64,000 nucleotides of DNA from Sipunculus nudus (GCA_026874595.1 CM049306.1:18283019-18347018), one strand, 5' to 3'; shown: positions 1 through 14,088, numbered from the stretch's first letter. The notes: a model not told the origin generated them from the sequence alone. Numbers and translations are program-made.

Positions 1-1060
1 TTTTAGTGTGGATCCGCCATATTATCCGGGTCCAGGAACGTCATCAATAAATATTCACAAATGTACAGTCACTTTTGTACGAATGAACCTGGGAATATGG
101 ACCGAACAGGTTAATGAAAACACGGGTTTGGAGAACTTCTGCACGACTGAAACTGTGAGTATGGGCCGAATAAGGGAAGGCAAACATGTTTTAGGGAGCA
201 TACTACATATAAGGACCACCCACATAGGGGAGGCTTGCATTCCTTAGAATGCAGATTTCTAGTTTCATTTGCATTTGAAATAGTTCGGGGATGGAAGTGG
301 GGGCGGGGGGGGGGGGGGGGCGTGGTTGTTACAACATGAGGCTGAACCCTGACTCTTTTTTTCCAAATTTATTGTTATTAGGATAAATAATTCTGAAGTC
401 ACCAATGTACTATTTTTGTTATTCTTAGAGTGTGCAGAACTCTTGAATAGTACAATGGCTAGTGACTGGACATGTGGAATCGTACTCCCAGCCAAGTATG
501 GTTTATCATTGTTATGTCTGATATATTCAAGTTCATGTTTATACCCAGTTCATGTTTGTACTCCTATTAGTGTTGGAGCAGATATTTTTAGAAGCAAGTG
601 GCTGGTCCTTTCTCAAGAGGGCCTGGTGGTAATATTACTTAATTTGTTTGATTTTGAGCATTATCCCAGTTATACAATTGTTTTAATGGAGACCGACATA
701 CTTTCTGAACCTAACTTTATGTGTATGATTTATTTCATATAAGTATTTCGAAAAGATTAAGAACGTCAGTATATATTCCTTGAAAAAATCACAAAATAAA
801 ATGTAATAAATATATACTAATGTAATAAATATATACTATATGTTCTCTATCAGAGTATGTCATATTTAGTTTGGGATCACTTTCTTTTTCCCTTTCAGCA
901 CAAACAAATATCTTGAAATCTCTAGGAATTTCTAGAAGCCTCTAAATAACTTATTTCGCCGAGCTGAGTATAGAAAATGAGCTACTATTTTCATGTGCTT
1001 TGTAAAGTTATATTTAATATTCCACATTTAGGTCTGGATTGTTAAAAATATCCCTTAACA
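1..1060. other. AT-rich intergenic stretch
   Basis: No coding exon supported. It holds a 16-base G run at 305-320. The longest open frame (416-742, +) has no recognisable domain and only a weak acceptor-like CTTAG in front of it. Around 800-840 a short direct repeat of TAATAAATATATACTA is visible. Confidence 0.5.
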
Positions 1061-1062
1061 CG

Positions 1063-1200
1063 GATTTTATTTTATTTTCATTTATATATTTATATATCTT
1101 TATTCAGAGTGGCTTGTTCAGAATATACTGATCTTCCACAAGGCCCTGATAGTAAGTGAAATTTCGTACATATATAAACAAATAACATGACAGTATTATA
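1063..1200 (-). mobile_element. 3'-end fragment of a non-LTR retrotransposon (5'-truncated copy)
   Basis: Read on the minus strand, this ends in an A/T-rich tail of AAATAAAATAAA type. It shares the block (plus strand) GTGGCTTGTTCAGAATATA...CTTCCACAAGGCCCTG with the 3' end of the LINE remnant near 26.0 kb (GTAGCCTGTTCAGTAATATA...CTTCCGAAGGGCCCTG). The shared block is followed on both copies by AT-rich sequence. This is inferred to be a short, diverged 3' fragment of the same or a sister family. Confidence 0.5.
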
Positions 1201-1380
1201 TATCATGCGAGTAAATATAAATGTATAGGATTTCGTATATTGTTAGTTCCTGCACTAGTATGACTGTTATTAAGAGTTTTTTAAAGAATATTATTCAGGA
1301 ATTCGTAAGGTACACATTAATCCCCCACTAGGTATGTTTGTCTTGGTGTGGATTCAAATAAAAAATATCAGTAGCGGATT

Positions 1381-1795
1381 CGATGACTGACTGATTGTTG
1401 GAGATATCATGTGGACAGGCACTTGATGATTGATTACTCGTTGGAGTTATTATGTGGACAAACCCTCAATGATTGGTTACTTGTTGGAGATATTATGTGG
1501 ATAAACCCTCGATGATTGAATAATTGTTGAATTATTGTGTGGACAAACACTCGATGCATGATTGAGTAATCGTTAGGGATATTGTTTGGACAAGTACTCG
1601 ATGTTTGATTAATTGTTGGAGATATTGTGTGGACATACCTTCGATGATTGATTAATCGTTGGAGATATTGTGTGGACAAAAACTCGATGATTGAGTAATT
1701 GCCGAGGTATTGTGGGGACAAACTCTCGATAATTTAATAAGTGTTGGAAATATTGTGTGGACAAACATTCGATGGTTGAATAAGACTATCACAGA
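1381..1795. repeat. ~43-bp minisatellite, about nine degenerate copies
   Basis: A motif of the form GATTGATTAAT-GTTGGAGATATT-GTGTGGACAAACACTC recurs about every 42-47 bases; the core TGGACA is seen near 1412, 1454, 1540, 1588, 1632, 1674, 1716 and 1758 (TGGATA near 1498). Copies differ by substitutions and 1-4 base indels. The minus-strand open frame through it is a repeat translation and not a gene, because the period is not a constant multiple of three. Confidence 0.85.
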
Positions 1796-3300
1796 AACCA
1801 GGACGTCTGGAAGGGGTACAGAAATTTGTGACTTCATATACAAAGTTTATATCAGCATTTAGAGCTAACTGAATTTAAATATGAAAGCAAACGCATGGGT
1901 GAACTATAACCGAAAACCTGGAATATCCAGTATAATGTGTTTTAAATAAAGATATTTATATTTCACACAGACATGGACTTTAGTTCTAAAAGACTCTGAC
2001 TCGCAGGCGATGTACTTGGACTCGAACCTAACAGACTCGAACTTTGACTCGAATGATTGAGACTCGGTCTTTCACTTGACTTGGATAGTGTGGACACGAC
2101 TACAACACCAGTGGTCAAAACCACACATACCCTTTAACAAGCAGCCCACGGGAATGACTGTAACACTCAGCACCTTAGCTGTATAGTAGAGCTGGCTGCA
2201 CATGATAGGATTATGAGGGTCCTTCTCGTTTATTGTCAGACTTGTTTGTGACTTTCTGGGGGTCACAAGGTGGCATCAATTCAGAACAAAGCCGTATTGA
2301 CAAATAGAGACAGCTTGTTTATGCTGAAGTGCCTGGGACCCTGATGAAACTGATGTCACCACAGCAAAGCCAGGTTCAGCCAGGTTCAAAGACGACCTGT
2401 TGGCATGTTATCACCGCTTGTCTGTCACCTGAGCACCGTCATCAGAAGCACAATCCACGTGCCTGGGACCAAGTGACCACATCATAACAACAGGAATAGA
2501 AACCACTTAAATTCATTTTTCATCAGAGTCCCAAACGCGATACACAATCTGATAACGGACTGCGGAACTCCACATCCAGCACCAGAAGAACCCGTACACC
2601 CCAGCATGTACACGTGATCTCAAAGCGAGATGTGGGTTATGTGATATTGTACGAACAAGTGTCATATTACCGGGGAGGTTTTGATATATTATACCTTTAT
2701 TTTGTAACCTTTTGTATACTAAACACTAAGAAAAGTATAACAAAAACCACACAGGAACGTACACTCACACAAACATATATAGCCACTGCAGCACGCATAG
2801 CCACTATGTATACAGCAACAAGAACAGGCATACAGCAACAGGGACGAATTCAAGACACACGAACACATACATATACGCACATATAGAGACAAAAAAAGCA
2901 AAAACATGTAGCAACACAGTTTCAGCAATCACTGGTGTGAGGGACATGTTCGAATGAACACTCACACATTCCTTCACACATGCACGAGGCCATAATTTCG
3001 GGAGGAAGACATTATAACATACATAAAGACACAAACAAAGACGCACACGGATTTGATAATATAAATGTGATAAATGTAATCATATCTTATAATACTGCAT
3101 TTTAAAAAGGATCGTGTCGGACTAGCCTTTGCTTGCATTTGTCTGTATGACGTCATGTTTGACATATGTGCATCATGGTGTCTGATGAGAATTATCACTT
3201 TTGTGTCACCCCAGGTATGATAAGAGCTGGATATTAAACCGAACATTGAGTGACACAGAAACTCGATTTAGATGGCGTCATCAAGACAGACGTTAATCTC
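1796..3300. other. Intergenic, short GACTCGAA-type repeats only
   Basis: A short cluster of degenerate GACTCGAA/GACTTG words lies at about 1,990-2,085. Between 2,750 and 3,050 there is an A/C-rich stretch of CACA and ACATACA words on the plus strand. No supported exon or RNA gene. Confidence 0.5.
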
Positions 3301-3360
3301 GTTTAAATCGCTGTAACATTGAACATCCTAATTCCTGTTCATGTACATATAACATATAAT

Positions 3361-3411
3361 TCTGAAAAAAAATTGTCGATAAAATTCCTAGCGCATCTTG
3401 TTAACTTGAGT

Positions 3412-3482
<71 letters not shown>
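3361..3482. repeat. (TC)n-(AC)n compound microsatellite with a conserved left flank
   Basis: About 25 TC units (3,415-3,464) followed by about nine AC units (3,465-3,482). The left flank, containing TTGTCGATAAAATTCC and CTTGTTAACTT, is nearly identical to the left flank of the CT array at 21.3 kb. This suggests a mobile or dispersed repeat that carries the microsatellite. Confidence 0.85.
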
Positions 3483-3483
<1 letters not shown>

Positions 3484-4936
3484 TGCACATTCTCCGTCTG
3501 CCGATTAATTTTCTTTAGATGGGTTGGCTTATACGGATAAATGGCAACGTGAAGTATTTTTACTCTTAAATGACTACTTTAGTTATCTAAATTATTCTTT
3601 GAATTAAATTAATCATTTCACAGGTCTAGGACAATCACTAACATGTCATATCTGAATAAAAAATGGTATTTCTGCTTACCCAAATGCTACATTTGTGATA
3701 TACTGATATTAAAACCAATTTGCTTTATTAGTTATAATATACATGTTTTTCAAATATGAATTTTGTACCGGGAAATCTGTTTAGGAATGTGTTAATCAAT
3801 GTAAATTTCTTGTAAATTTGATGAAGAAAGATAGCTTTCTCTTACGGGACATTAACCGAAATTTAATATCCTGCTTACGTCATCATGTAATGCGGGTATA
3901 TGAAGAATCAAAAGGTGTGATAATAAAACAATGTGCAAGAGATGATCCACATCATAATGATGTATCCCAACGTAGTTTCTTCGCGGGGGCTGTTCCGAAA
4001 TGCTAGATAAATGCCAGTATTTTACCTGGCGCGGTTCAGTCGGAGAAAGATATTTAGGAACTTACATGTACTAGTATAATTATCCCAGGCCCGACGCCTG
4101 AAATTTAATAAGGGACGTTAGATAAACAATTCTTGCGGTTTGACTTATATTCGGCCTCGCACAAAGAGAGTTATTTCGTTGAAGAGTTGAATGAAGCGAG
4201 CTGAAACTTGGATCATAAATCAATGTCATATATAGTGTTTCATTGTTACTGCCTGGCAAAGAACAGATAAAATTTCAATGACCGGAATATTGGCAAGGAT
4301 CAAGTGAAAAAATGGGGGCACATTGTAGAGTTATAAACATGTGATCACAAAAAAATGTACTTCCACATGACTGTGTTACTCTCGGGGACTGATTCTATGT
4401 TAATAATAGCGTCAAGCGATATGCCTTAACGATGTGCCGCAATATATAGTACTTCAGCCAGACCCAAAAATTTGGATCATCGGTACCATTTTGGTGACAA
4501 AGTTTCACCATGTGTGCTTGATAGGTATACATGTGTAGAAATGCCTGATAGCAGAATGAAAGTGGTAGCTTTCAGTGAATAATTGGATGTTTTATGTCGG
4601 ATGACGTATATATTTTTTTTCATCTCAAGGACACCTACTTCAGAGTGGTTATAAGCCCCATACTACTAAATATGCGTAACGTATCCAGTCAAATTTGGTC
4701 TCAAATGATAGCTTAAACCATACGCCTCAGTATGACATGCCATTTATGGCCACTGGGTGTATATAAAGCTTAAGTAACACATTCTTATAGTAACACTCAC
4801 TCCTAAGAAAAACGACACAGGAGTGGTTATATAAATAAATTTACTTCATACAACTTTATATGCCAAACTTATATCAAGCAAAATAATCTTTTTAACTCTA
4901 GGTAAACACCTACAGTTAAACTTTCTTATACCCCCA
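3483..4936. other. Intergenic, nothing recognised
   Basis: AT-rich sequence with no supported exon. The short open frame at 3,818-4,006 lacks any splice or domain support. Confidence 0.5.
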
Positions 4937-5120
4937 CAGGGGCAGATCCAGCTTTTAAAATGGAGGGGCCCACGCCAGGACTGATGGCAAAGTTGTAAAA
5001 TAGGTCCAAAGGTCCGAAAAAAAGGAGGGGGGGGGGGGTTACAGGACACAAAACTTTGACTTAAACCTTTAAAAAGGTTGTGGCGACTGAAAGGGGGGGG
5101 GGGGGGGGAGCCCGCTTCTG
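4937..5120. mobile_element. G-rich MITE, CAGGGGCGGATCC family, degenerate copy
   Basis: The left end reads CAGGGGCAGATCCAG and the right end GCCCGCTTCTG, imperfect inverted ends of the same type as the better preserved copy at 54.49-54.69 kb. Internal blocks are shared with that copy: AGGTCC..GAAAA followed by a long G run, and ACAAAACTTTGACTTAAACC against AAAATTTTGTCTGAAGCCC. Two G runs (about 5,027-5,038 and 5,093-5,108) create a spurious proline-rich minus-strand frame. No clear target-site duplication. Transposase class not determined. Confidence 0.6.
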
Positions 5121-8100
5121 CCTCTCCATATATAGAATACGTCAACAGATATAACGTTATGTCGGTAACCGAAAACAGCAGGACCTGCCGCAACTGTCAT
5201 CACCAAGTTCCGTGGTAATATTGATCACTGGACTGGTATTTTGTTTGTAAGCTATAGGTTGTCATAACTTGTGCAAGCAAAAAATATAACTCATTTCATT
5301 CCATGGCTTATTCACTGGAGATGATCAAAAGATGACTAAATAAGTATGAGTTGTGCTGAATTATTATAAGATTCGTCTCTACTCTATTTTAACTTTGCTC
5401 ATCACAAGTGTTTGTATTCATAATGTTATGACCAATACCCAGCATATTGGTCCCATGAATGGTATGTCAGTGTTAGTTGCAATTATCGTCACTTATGTTA
5501 ACTTGAGTCAAAATGATCTTTTTCAGTTCTTCCTACTCTAGTTAGGAAATAAAAAGTTTTTGTTAGGGATAGCGTAAACTTACATTCGCTTATTGTTGTA
5601 TTTCAATTTTTATTTTACCTACGATTTGTAATGTGCTTTACCAAACACTGATCATGAGACTTTTACGAGTATATAAATTACAGATGGAACCATTTATGTT
5701 TACCTATCTTCTGCGAGCAAAACCGGTACATTTCCAGTTTTTTTCTGAATTGTAAGAAAAAATAAATCTATATATAGCTTACCGATTATAATGGACTAGA
5801 GCTGAAATGGTATTTCTTAGTTTCACTCTCTGTAGTTCTATCATTATTCGCAATTATGAACAATGCAAAAAGTAAGACTTGTTTTTTTTTTCTTTTTGTG
5901 ATGACAGACTGCAATTATCAGTGAGATATATATCAAGGCACAATTCGTAATCGCTAGACCTGGGATGTTCAGACGTTGTGTATACAGGTTCTCTTAAACT
6001 CTCCTTAGTCGATAAGAATTAGATCCCTGACCAATATTAGATTTAGCTGAGCATTATGACCAGCGGGGCACTTAGTAAAGTTTAACATTTAAAATCAACA
6101 GAAGAGGTAACAGGTTATTATGTATCTAAGATCAAGAATTTGTTTACTTATGTAAACATGTACTTATGTTCAGCGTGAACGTTCGCTGTGTGATAAAGAC
6201 TCTTTAAAGAATTGTTTGTTATATTATTTCCCCACTAGGTCCTTGTGTATTTTAAACTTTCATATTCCAAAATAAAACTAAGTAATATCCAATGTTAGTT
6301 TAAAGGGAAAATAAGCAATATCAGTTTATAAGTTCATAATCATATAAATATGCTATCGCTTTCTGACAGAAAAATATCAAATCTGATGAGTTCTGTTTTG
6401 CATGGTTGGAAAGATAACACCGAGTGGAATATGAAAATCATTTCGTCATTTTTATTTTGGATAATCACCGGGGCTTTTATAAGTCTATTATATCTTATGG
6501 TTATTTCAAGCCTTACTGTCTTCCCAAATCAAATCATAAGAAAGTTAGCACTTGCAAGGAATTAAAATACAAAATCACCAGGAGAATGACAAATCAGTTA
6601 CTTTCATGTTTATTATCATGTGTGTTTCTACTGAAATGTTTAAATAAAAAGTAAATAATGTAAAAACAAAATTGTTTTAGAATATGTATCTACATTGTGT
6701 GATCTTGCAGTAACAATTATATCCTACTAAGCGAGAGATGATATTCTCTTAAGGGCAAAACCAAAAACCCCATTGATATTATAATTGTTCTGCCAGTACA
6801 ACAGTCAATGATTAATATGATCTCCCTCAAACCTGGGGAATAACAGGGACACTTGTTGTTTTGACTGTTCATTGAAAAATTGCATTTTAAAGATTAAAAC
6901 AAAATGATCTTAATGGCACTCTCTGGTGCAATTACATAGCCCAAGGCGAACCATGTATGTCTTCCAATCCGGTAAAGTTAGTTATAACTGAATTGCTAGG
7001 GTTTTGTTTGAAACATAATCCCTGAACTCCTGAGTCAAAGCAGGTTAGAAATAAATTAGATTTGTTCAACTTCACAACTGATTTTATTAATTTGGGCTTA
7101 TCACTTGCATTTACTGGACTTTGTTTTAACATCAAACAACAGGATGAGTTATTGCACTTGCTGGCTATATAGCAAACTGGTATATATTCTCGTTAAAACA
7201 TTGTTTGCCCCACGATTCAAATAAACATCTGGTTTCCGTTATAGAAAATAATATTTATTTAGAAATCTCTTTCCTGTCAGAAATGTTAACAGTATAAAAC
7301 ATGGGCAACTCGGAATGAATAACTTACCGCTCTGCTTCACAATTAGTCCTGACACAAAGGCAAACTGCAAAATCGATCTTTTATTTATGGTGCCACCCAA
7401 GCAAAATGTTGTAGGTACATTTACTGCTCTTGCCTTGATTTTATATGTTAATTTTGTTGGAAATATTTACATGGAAATATTTCAGCAGACAACATAGCCC
7501 TGTCTCAGCCAAATGCTCTTTTATATTTCGTGTAAGAAAGCGAATTTGGCCGGAAGTGCAGATACGGCGGCCTAGTTTGTACGATATCACAAGTGACCTA
7601 GGCACCAATATAACAAAAAAAAATACAAATAAAAACATACTGCTTAAAATGACTTGTCGCCCTTTTCTTTTTTTTCAACCGGAGACATGCAAAAAAAAAC
7701 ATATATTCAAACAAATAGCCGAGTACCCGTGCCTGCATACATGTCATGTGTGATATTCGGCTTGCGACATCCGAGTTTAAGTCTATACATCGGCCCCCGA
7801 TAGCAGCCACGTGGAATATATGGGAGGATTAACCAATCAGGATTCAATAAGTGCGTTGGTACGCGACACAAAAGTACTCAAAAACATCAACCAGGCATTA
7901 ATTTTTTTCTGCGAACAGTTGGTGGCTATGGAACATGTATACCGGCTAACTGAAGAACGGAATAACACCTTTCTGTGACCACGCTCAAATCCACAAATTG
8001 TAATTGGGTGCCAGACATGTTTTTTTTTCAGCTAAAAGACTTCAGAATTTATTAACAACTTTTTAAAACCAAACTGGTCACGGTTTGTCTTATCAGAAAT

Positions 8101-8420
8101 ACACCCAGTGTTTTTTAACTTGTTTTAAAACAGGCATTATATAAGATGTTATAACTAAACAATATTTATATATAACTGTTTCTCGCAAAATTGCAATTTC
8201 GGTGCAAGTACATTTCAAAACAGGCTGATATTTTACAGAAAGCTATATCATTGATAGCAATTGTCACCTGTTTGGTACCGATGAACTCTCTGGCTGGTGT
8301 ACTAATACATGTTACGGTGTCTCGGGTGATTATAAAAGGTTCGATATATATCATATTTCAATATGTGCTAAAGAAAAAGTTATATGTTATCTTAAACACT
8401 GATGTTGTCTTTTTGTTACC
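5121..8420. other. Intergenic, nothing recognised
   Basis: Uniformly AT-rich with scattered homopolymer A and T runs. Several open frames of 60-100 codons are present on both strands, but none has a domain signature or convincing paired splice sites. Confidence 0.45.
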
Positions 8421-8429
8421 GAAGGTATC

Positions 8430-8765
8430 AAAATCTCGATTTTTTTGCGAAAGGAGAGCAAAAATTAAACCTTCGTGAGTAAGAGGTCCCGTCAAACTTG
8501 ACAAGTAAAAAGTCAACATTATGAATAAAAGTAGATCGTGTATGTCCAAAGATTATAAATTATACCAGATATAATTAATGAACAATATTTTGGTTATGAA
8601 TTCTGTGCATATAAAGTCTATACAATTATTTCACGTAATAATCGTTATACTCTGTGTATAGGTCTTTTTTTGTGTCAGATCGCTAAAACGGAACCCTCGC
8701 GAAACAATGAAAAGGTGAAAATCGCGAAAATTTAACCTCGCGAATATGAAGTCAACCACAATATA
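8430..8765. repeat. Degenerate TCGCGAA / TTTAACC repeat pair
   Basis: Two neighbouring stretches carry the same words: TTTTTTGCGAAAGGAGAG...TTAAACCTTCGTGAG near 8,440-8,480, and TCGCGAAAATTTAACCTCGCGAA near 8,720-8,745, the latter a near-palindrome. CpG density is raised against a CpG-poor background. Probably fragments of one dispersed repeat. Confidence 0.4.
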
Positions 8766-8769
8766 TGCC

Positions 8770-11720
8770 CGTCTTAAAGGCACCGAGCTCCCCTCAGCAC
8801 ACCACAAGCTATATGGTAAAGACAAATAAGTCGAAGTTTGACATTTAAATCGTGCACATAATAATTTCATTTTCACGATTCCATGCAAATAACAAATTAC
8901 TTAATGCGATGAAATTTCAATGACCAATATATATGAAATATACAAAAGAAATGTGTATACATGTTTTTATTTGTTTTCTTAACTTGTCAAAAGTACAATT
9001 CAAGGGAGTAAGATTAATATAGTTGGAATAATCGATTGGAAAATTTATCGGTGACGAGGTAGAGGTGGGGTGAATCTCTGCCAGGAACCGGTTCCACACT
9101 GGTAGAATAAAAGGAACTATCGTTTATGGTTGTACATAGTCGTACAAGTCATGTTGACTTAGCGTCAACGAATTCACGTTCGGCTCTACAAATAATATAC
9201 ATACATTAAAGCCATGCCACCATCTATCACAGGTGGCTCTAATAGACAGGGCAAACAGTGTAAAACATACCTTAGATAACGCAAACAAGCATTTATCATA
9301 CTAATATGAACAAATAATAATTACACCGTCTCTGACATACTCTCATACACACAAGGGGCCCGTTACAGGAATACCCTAGGTCCATATCCTTTATCGGTGT
9401 CTGAGCTGGACAGAATAGAATAAAAAACAGCTCCTGTTGTACGATAAATCCTACAATAAATAAATAAATGTAAAGATAAATAAATTAAAACAGTATTGAA
9501 GTTTATATTCCGGGAAGGCCCGATTTATAACATATAAATGTCCGTATCTCAAGTTATTTTTGACACATGAACAACTGATTATATAATAGATTTCGTTTGA
9601 TACATATGCCCGATTGTTTTAGAAATAAGCGTTAAACTTAAGTAACTGAACAGCACCTTGTACTTTATAATTTATTTTGGTTTTGTAATATGAGGATATA
9701 GTATTACTTATTTGCTTTCTAGCCATAAGGCTACTCCAAGAAGGTTCTCTGTACTCATGTTGTACATTTGTAACTTTAAAAATCAAACTAATTTAACATT
9801 AAGAGCGAAATGCAAATACCAACAAAACTAATCTGAATGAGAGAGAAAAAATCAGGATGCATCCATAGTCTGTGTGGTTCCTTGCAGGACCACCAAGGGT
9901 TTGAATTCAGAACGCGGTTAACTCACTCTGGACATGGTATAAATATTCAGAAATGCTCCCTTCGACCCTTGAGGCTTGACCAACCTAGACAAGGTAATGG
10001 TCAGGCAACAAGTATAGTCACGTGTCAAGCACTATCGGTCTGACATAGGCCATCAATATTCACTCCACATTATCTCTAGTAAATCTGGTTGTTTTCATGA
10101 TATCATCAGGATTTATGGATGGGATCAAATTGAGTTAAAGGAGGGCATTAGCCACGAAACGGTTATTATTTTTTAAATGATCTTGATAGAGATGGAAATG
10201 TGTCGGATCTTTTGCTCATTGTCTGTTTGTCAGTTTTTTTTACCATGTCAACAACTGGTACTGGTTCGACACCTTGTGGGGGAATTTTTTATTATTGTTT
10301 CCGAGGCGATACATATAAATCAAAACATAGCTTGCGGAGGTACGGACTGTCTGGGTGGTGTAGGTCTGGCTTAATCCTTATTATAGTATGTATTATACAA
10401 ATATATGAAGAAATATCTCAAGAACACAGATTACCTTTACCGACTAAGTAGATTTAACTGAAATTGATACTGCTTAAACCTGTGCACTTGTTTTCCGTAC
10501 ACATTGTGGTGTGGGCTAACCACAACAACGTCCACGTGTACGGAATCTGTGCCACGCAAACCCTGAGTAAACAAACATGCATTTTCCTGATCAGATATTT
10601 CACTGTTTGGTTATCGGACAGTACTGGGTCATATGCACATCCTTCCTCTTGCCCAAGAATCAAAACCCGGAGGTCCGTCACTGGAATCCGTTTACTTGAT
10701 GGGAACAATAAAAATTACTATCCGCATGTGATTAACTCTGCAATAACAATGACACACTAAAGATGTAGCTTTAATTACCAAAGGTTGTCATATGTAAACA
10801 TAAAACAAGATTAACGGAGCCTTGGCTTCAATAAGTTAATAGAAGAGGCAGCACAATGTCAACCCATTAACAATAGTGGAGCAGTTATTTATAAAAATGA
10901 TAATATACATCACACTGAACGGCGTTTACAAACAGTGATAACACAAAGTATATATCAACATGTGAAATTATCAAATTGTGCGTGTGTGTGTTCATTTTGT
11001 ATCTTATTGCTCGATCAATTTACAGTAGTATACCTCATATGTTATTGATGACGTGTTAAACAGACTTTCTTTATCAATCATAATACTGCACCTCACCCAA
11101 GGAAAGCAAAATCAACAAACGCTGTAAGTAGGGTCTGGGCTACTCTGATTATCACATGGTAACAACGTAGAAATCGCCAAAGCCAATATGCAGCCTCACT
11201 CTACAGAGCTGGCCTCTTGAGATCCAGACATGTTTCTTCTGAACTTCATTCTGGATCTCTAGCTTTTCTGCATGTATTAATTATCCCTATAATATATTTA
11301 ATAGTATATCAGCGATCCATCTAGTTACCATTCCATTTTGAACTGCGTTATAATGGTTTTACTCAAATGTTACTGCAGGAAACCGTCCAAACCACAGCTT
11401 TTTTATCACTAAGACTTTTGTTGCAGTCCAGGTCGTTATATCATCAATAACAGAAATGTCTAAAGATAAATAAAATTGAAATGTAAATACCTCCTAACCA
11501 GAGTACAGCTTTATTAAATTTTGACAAGTTAAATTTTTGCATCTCATGGTACTTCTAATATTTAGATCCTCTGTCACAATATCGCCAGATGACTACAGTT
11601 TTAACGCAGTATTTACAAAGAAACTTATCAAAGACATAGAAAGATATTAAACATAGGAGGGTGGTCAAAATTCCAAATGACATAATTTTATAAATCTGGA
11701 ATCAGATATACGCGTGAAGA
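8770..11720. other. Intergenic with possible faint SINE/LINE debris
   Basis: An (AATA)n tail-like stretch sits at about 9,455-9,490. A B-box-like GGGTTTGAATTC lies near 9,898. Neither is enough to name an element. No supported exon. Confidence 0.35.
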
Positions 11721-11726
11721 ATAATT

Positions 11727-11728
<2 letters not shown>

Positions 11729-11769
<41 letters not shown>

Positions 11770-11904
11770 TTATATATATATATATAATCAGTGCTACTAT
11801 AAGGAGCTGTAATGTTTTAATACAGTTTAGGTCTTTAACCTACATTTATTTTACAACTTTGTTTCGGAAGGACCTCACATCTTTACTTCCTCGCTCATTG
11901 GAAA

Positions 11905-11965
<61 letters not shown>
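11729..11965. repeat. Two long (TA)n arrays flanking a ~120-bp insert
   Basis: TA arrays at about 11,729-11,786 (interrupted) and 11,907-11,965 bracket a unique segment of about 120 bases. The layout resembles the elements at 49.0 and 52.5 kb, but I see no terminal inverted repeats on this insert. Confidence 0.8.
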
Positions 11966-11967
<2 letters not shown>

Positions 11968-14040
11968 GCAATAACACCAAGCTTGCACATAGTACTTTGT
12001 CAATACCTTCTTATAGGCATTTTATAATAATTTAAAATATTTTATTTAAAGTACACTGTACATTAATGGAAAAATTATTTTTTAATCCTTTTCAAAATAT
12101 TTTAAGATTACAGTTAGGTGTGTTTTCATAACCATTAATGCAGATCTACACTGTATATAAAATGTGTCCCTTGCAAATATGCATATACAAGAATAAGCAT
12201 TGTGTTTTTTTCTGTTGAACATGTTTCTGTAATGAACTGCCTTAGTTTATCTGGATCTTATCATTCCTGCTTGGCAGTGTGTTTACCGATGTGATAAACA
12301 TGTCAGTTTGGAACAGGAAATTCATATTTAGCTGTTGATGGACTGCGTTTCACCAGATCCCGTCTCAGACTGCGTCGTCTTGTATGATATTCCACGAACT
12401 GTCGTATTGGCTGTCGCTTGCTTACTGGGATGACGAAAGTCGAGGCTTCCGGTTTGCGGTTTGAGACACTTGCAGCATGGCATGCATTTATAAACCGACT
12501 TCATGTATGCTACCCTGGAAGGTAGAAACCATATAAAACAGGTTAACATGATTATAATATTGAATAATGAACATCTATCATGGAAACATTCGAAGGAAAA
12601 CGAAATTGACTCTCACTTTAACACTCAATCTCTCTATGAATTTATAGTAATACATCAGGAACGGGAGGATTTTAAATATTCCAATAAGAACCGACTAACC
12701 ATGTAAAAATTTAGAAGTTAGGTTCTGAAAAGAAAACATAAGAAAGCATAAAAATGATTTAAAGGTCGCCCTTATTATTCAGGAACATCCACAGAACAAG
12801 AGAATCCCAGTTCCACCCCGTCTAGATTACCTAAAGTGGAAAATCGCGGCAAAACATAGAGTCAATAATTGTTCTTGGATCATGAATATTTTTTGTATTC
12901 TAGTGAAGCCCCTGAAGTTTACCTAGCCTATCTTTATGGGCAAAATGGAAAGTCAGCAGACGGTTCATTACATTCGAGAGACACGTTTGGCTGATTATTT
13001 GCGCTAAAATATTGTGTGGAGGCGGCGATGGTTCTAGGTGTTACATTGCAATGGCGGCTGCTTTACAAACCGGGTTATCATTAAAAGGGGTATCTGATAT
13101 CGCGGTATACTATCTAGTGACAGGCGCACGGGCTATTTTTTCTCTGAAAATAAGAGTGTAGTAACCAGAGATGATACATGTAAATATTATACATAAGTGA
13201 CACCAGTAACCCGTCATTATGATATATCCGTGTAATGTATGAGTATATTAATCGTGTCAAATAGTGACTAGTGATTGATTTTTTTCTTTTTTTTTTGGTG
13301 TAAAATTGAAATCATCTTCATTTTCATAAAACATAAAGCACTAACTAGTCTAATACAGTGGTTCTAATTTTGAAAGGATCATATACCTTGATGAGTCTGA
13401 TAGCAAAACATATTCAGGAACATTCGGAGAGCGCATTATCCCGGATACACCGGAAGAGGGTATCCTGGCGCCGACGGAAATGAGTGAGCAGGCGCTATTA
13501 AATTAGGTACATGGAGACTGTTTGATTAATGTTCTTTGCTCAATGGGTGATCGTCAGGGTTTATCGAGACTGTTCTGTGCAGCGCTCTCAGTCCACTTCA
13601 AGATCAAGCATGCTATAAAAAACTGGAACACATCTGAGGACGAGGGTCTTGATGAAACCACTGGGCAGGGCAAGGAGGTGTAGGAACCCATACTTGTTTA
13701 CTCAATAAAAAACACTATTTTCCCATTCGGTCTTACAAGTGTTGTTATGGGTGGGCCAATCTGAAGCAAGTATTTATTTTTAGAGTGCCAGGTTTGACAT
13801 AATTAGCGCTATACTTTAAATGAAGAAATGTGAAATGAGAAAAATCTGTTATATTGAGCAAAATTAAATTGAAACCACAGGAAACAGGGTTGCCAATTAT
13901 TGTATGCAGATGTACTTTTTTTTTAATTATATGTACCATTCACCTAAGGCAAAGGTAATCGTGATTTTTATTGCAATATCATGTTCGGGTCACCATTAAT
14001 GTAAATATAATATGTCGCACGGTGGTGACCCCTTCTAAAT
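11966..14040. other. Intergenic, nothing recognised
   Basis: No supported exon. The 13,010-13,700 interval is less AT-rich and contains words such as AATGGCGGC, but no open frame or splice pair stands out. Confidence 0.4.
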
Positions 14041-14045
14041 GTCCC

Positions 14046-14047
<2 letters not shown>

Positions 14048-14085
<38 letters not shown>
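14048..14085. repeat. (TA)n microsatellite
   Basis: About 19 uninterrupted TA units. Confidence 0.9.

Positions 14086-14088
<3 letters not shown>

Noticed and set aside
416-742. 108-codon plus-strand frame
   Set aside because: No domain and poor splice context. A short match of its start (GTGCAGAAC, then TTGAA) to 22,091-22,115 suggests repeat debris.
1434-1843. Minus-strand frames with VHTISPT-type peptide repeats
   Set aside because: Arise from the 43-bp minisatellite; indels between copies break any common frame.
4846-5193. 115-codon minus-strand frame with proline runs
   Set aside because: Translation of the G runs of a MITE; it spans the element boundary and has no domain.
11729-11965. 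A TIR element between the two TA arrays
   Set aside because: No inverted ends could be found on the ~120-bp insert.
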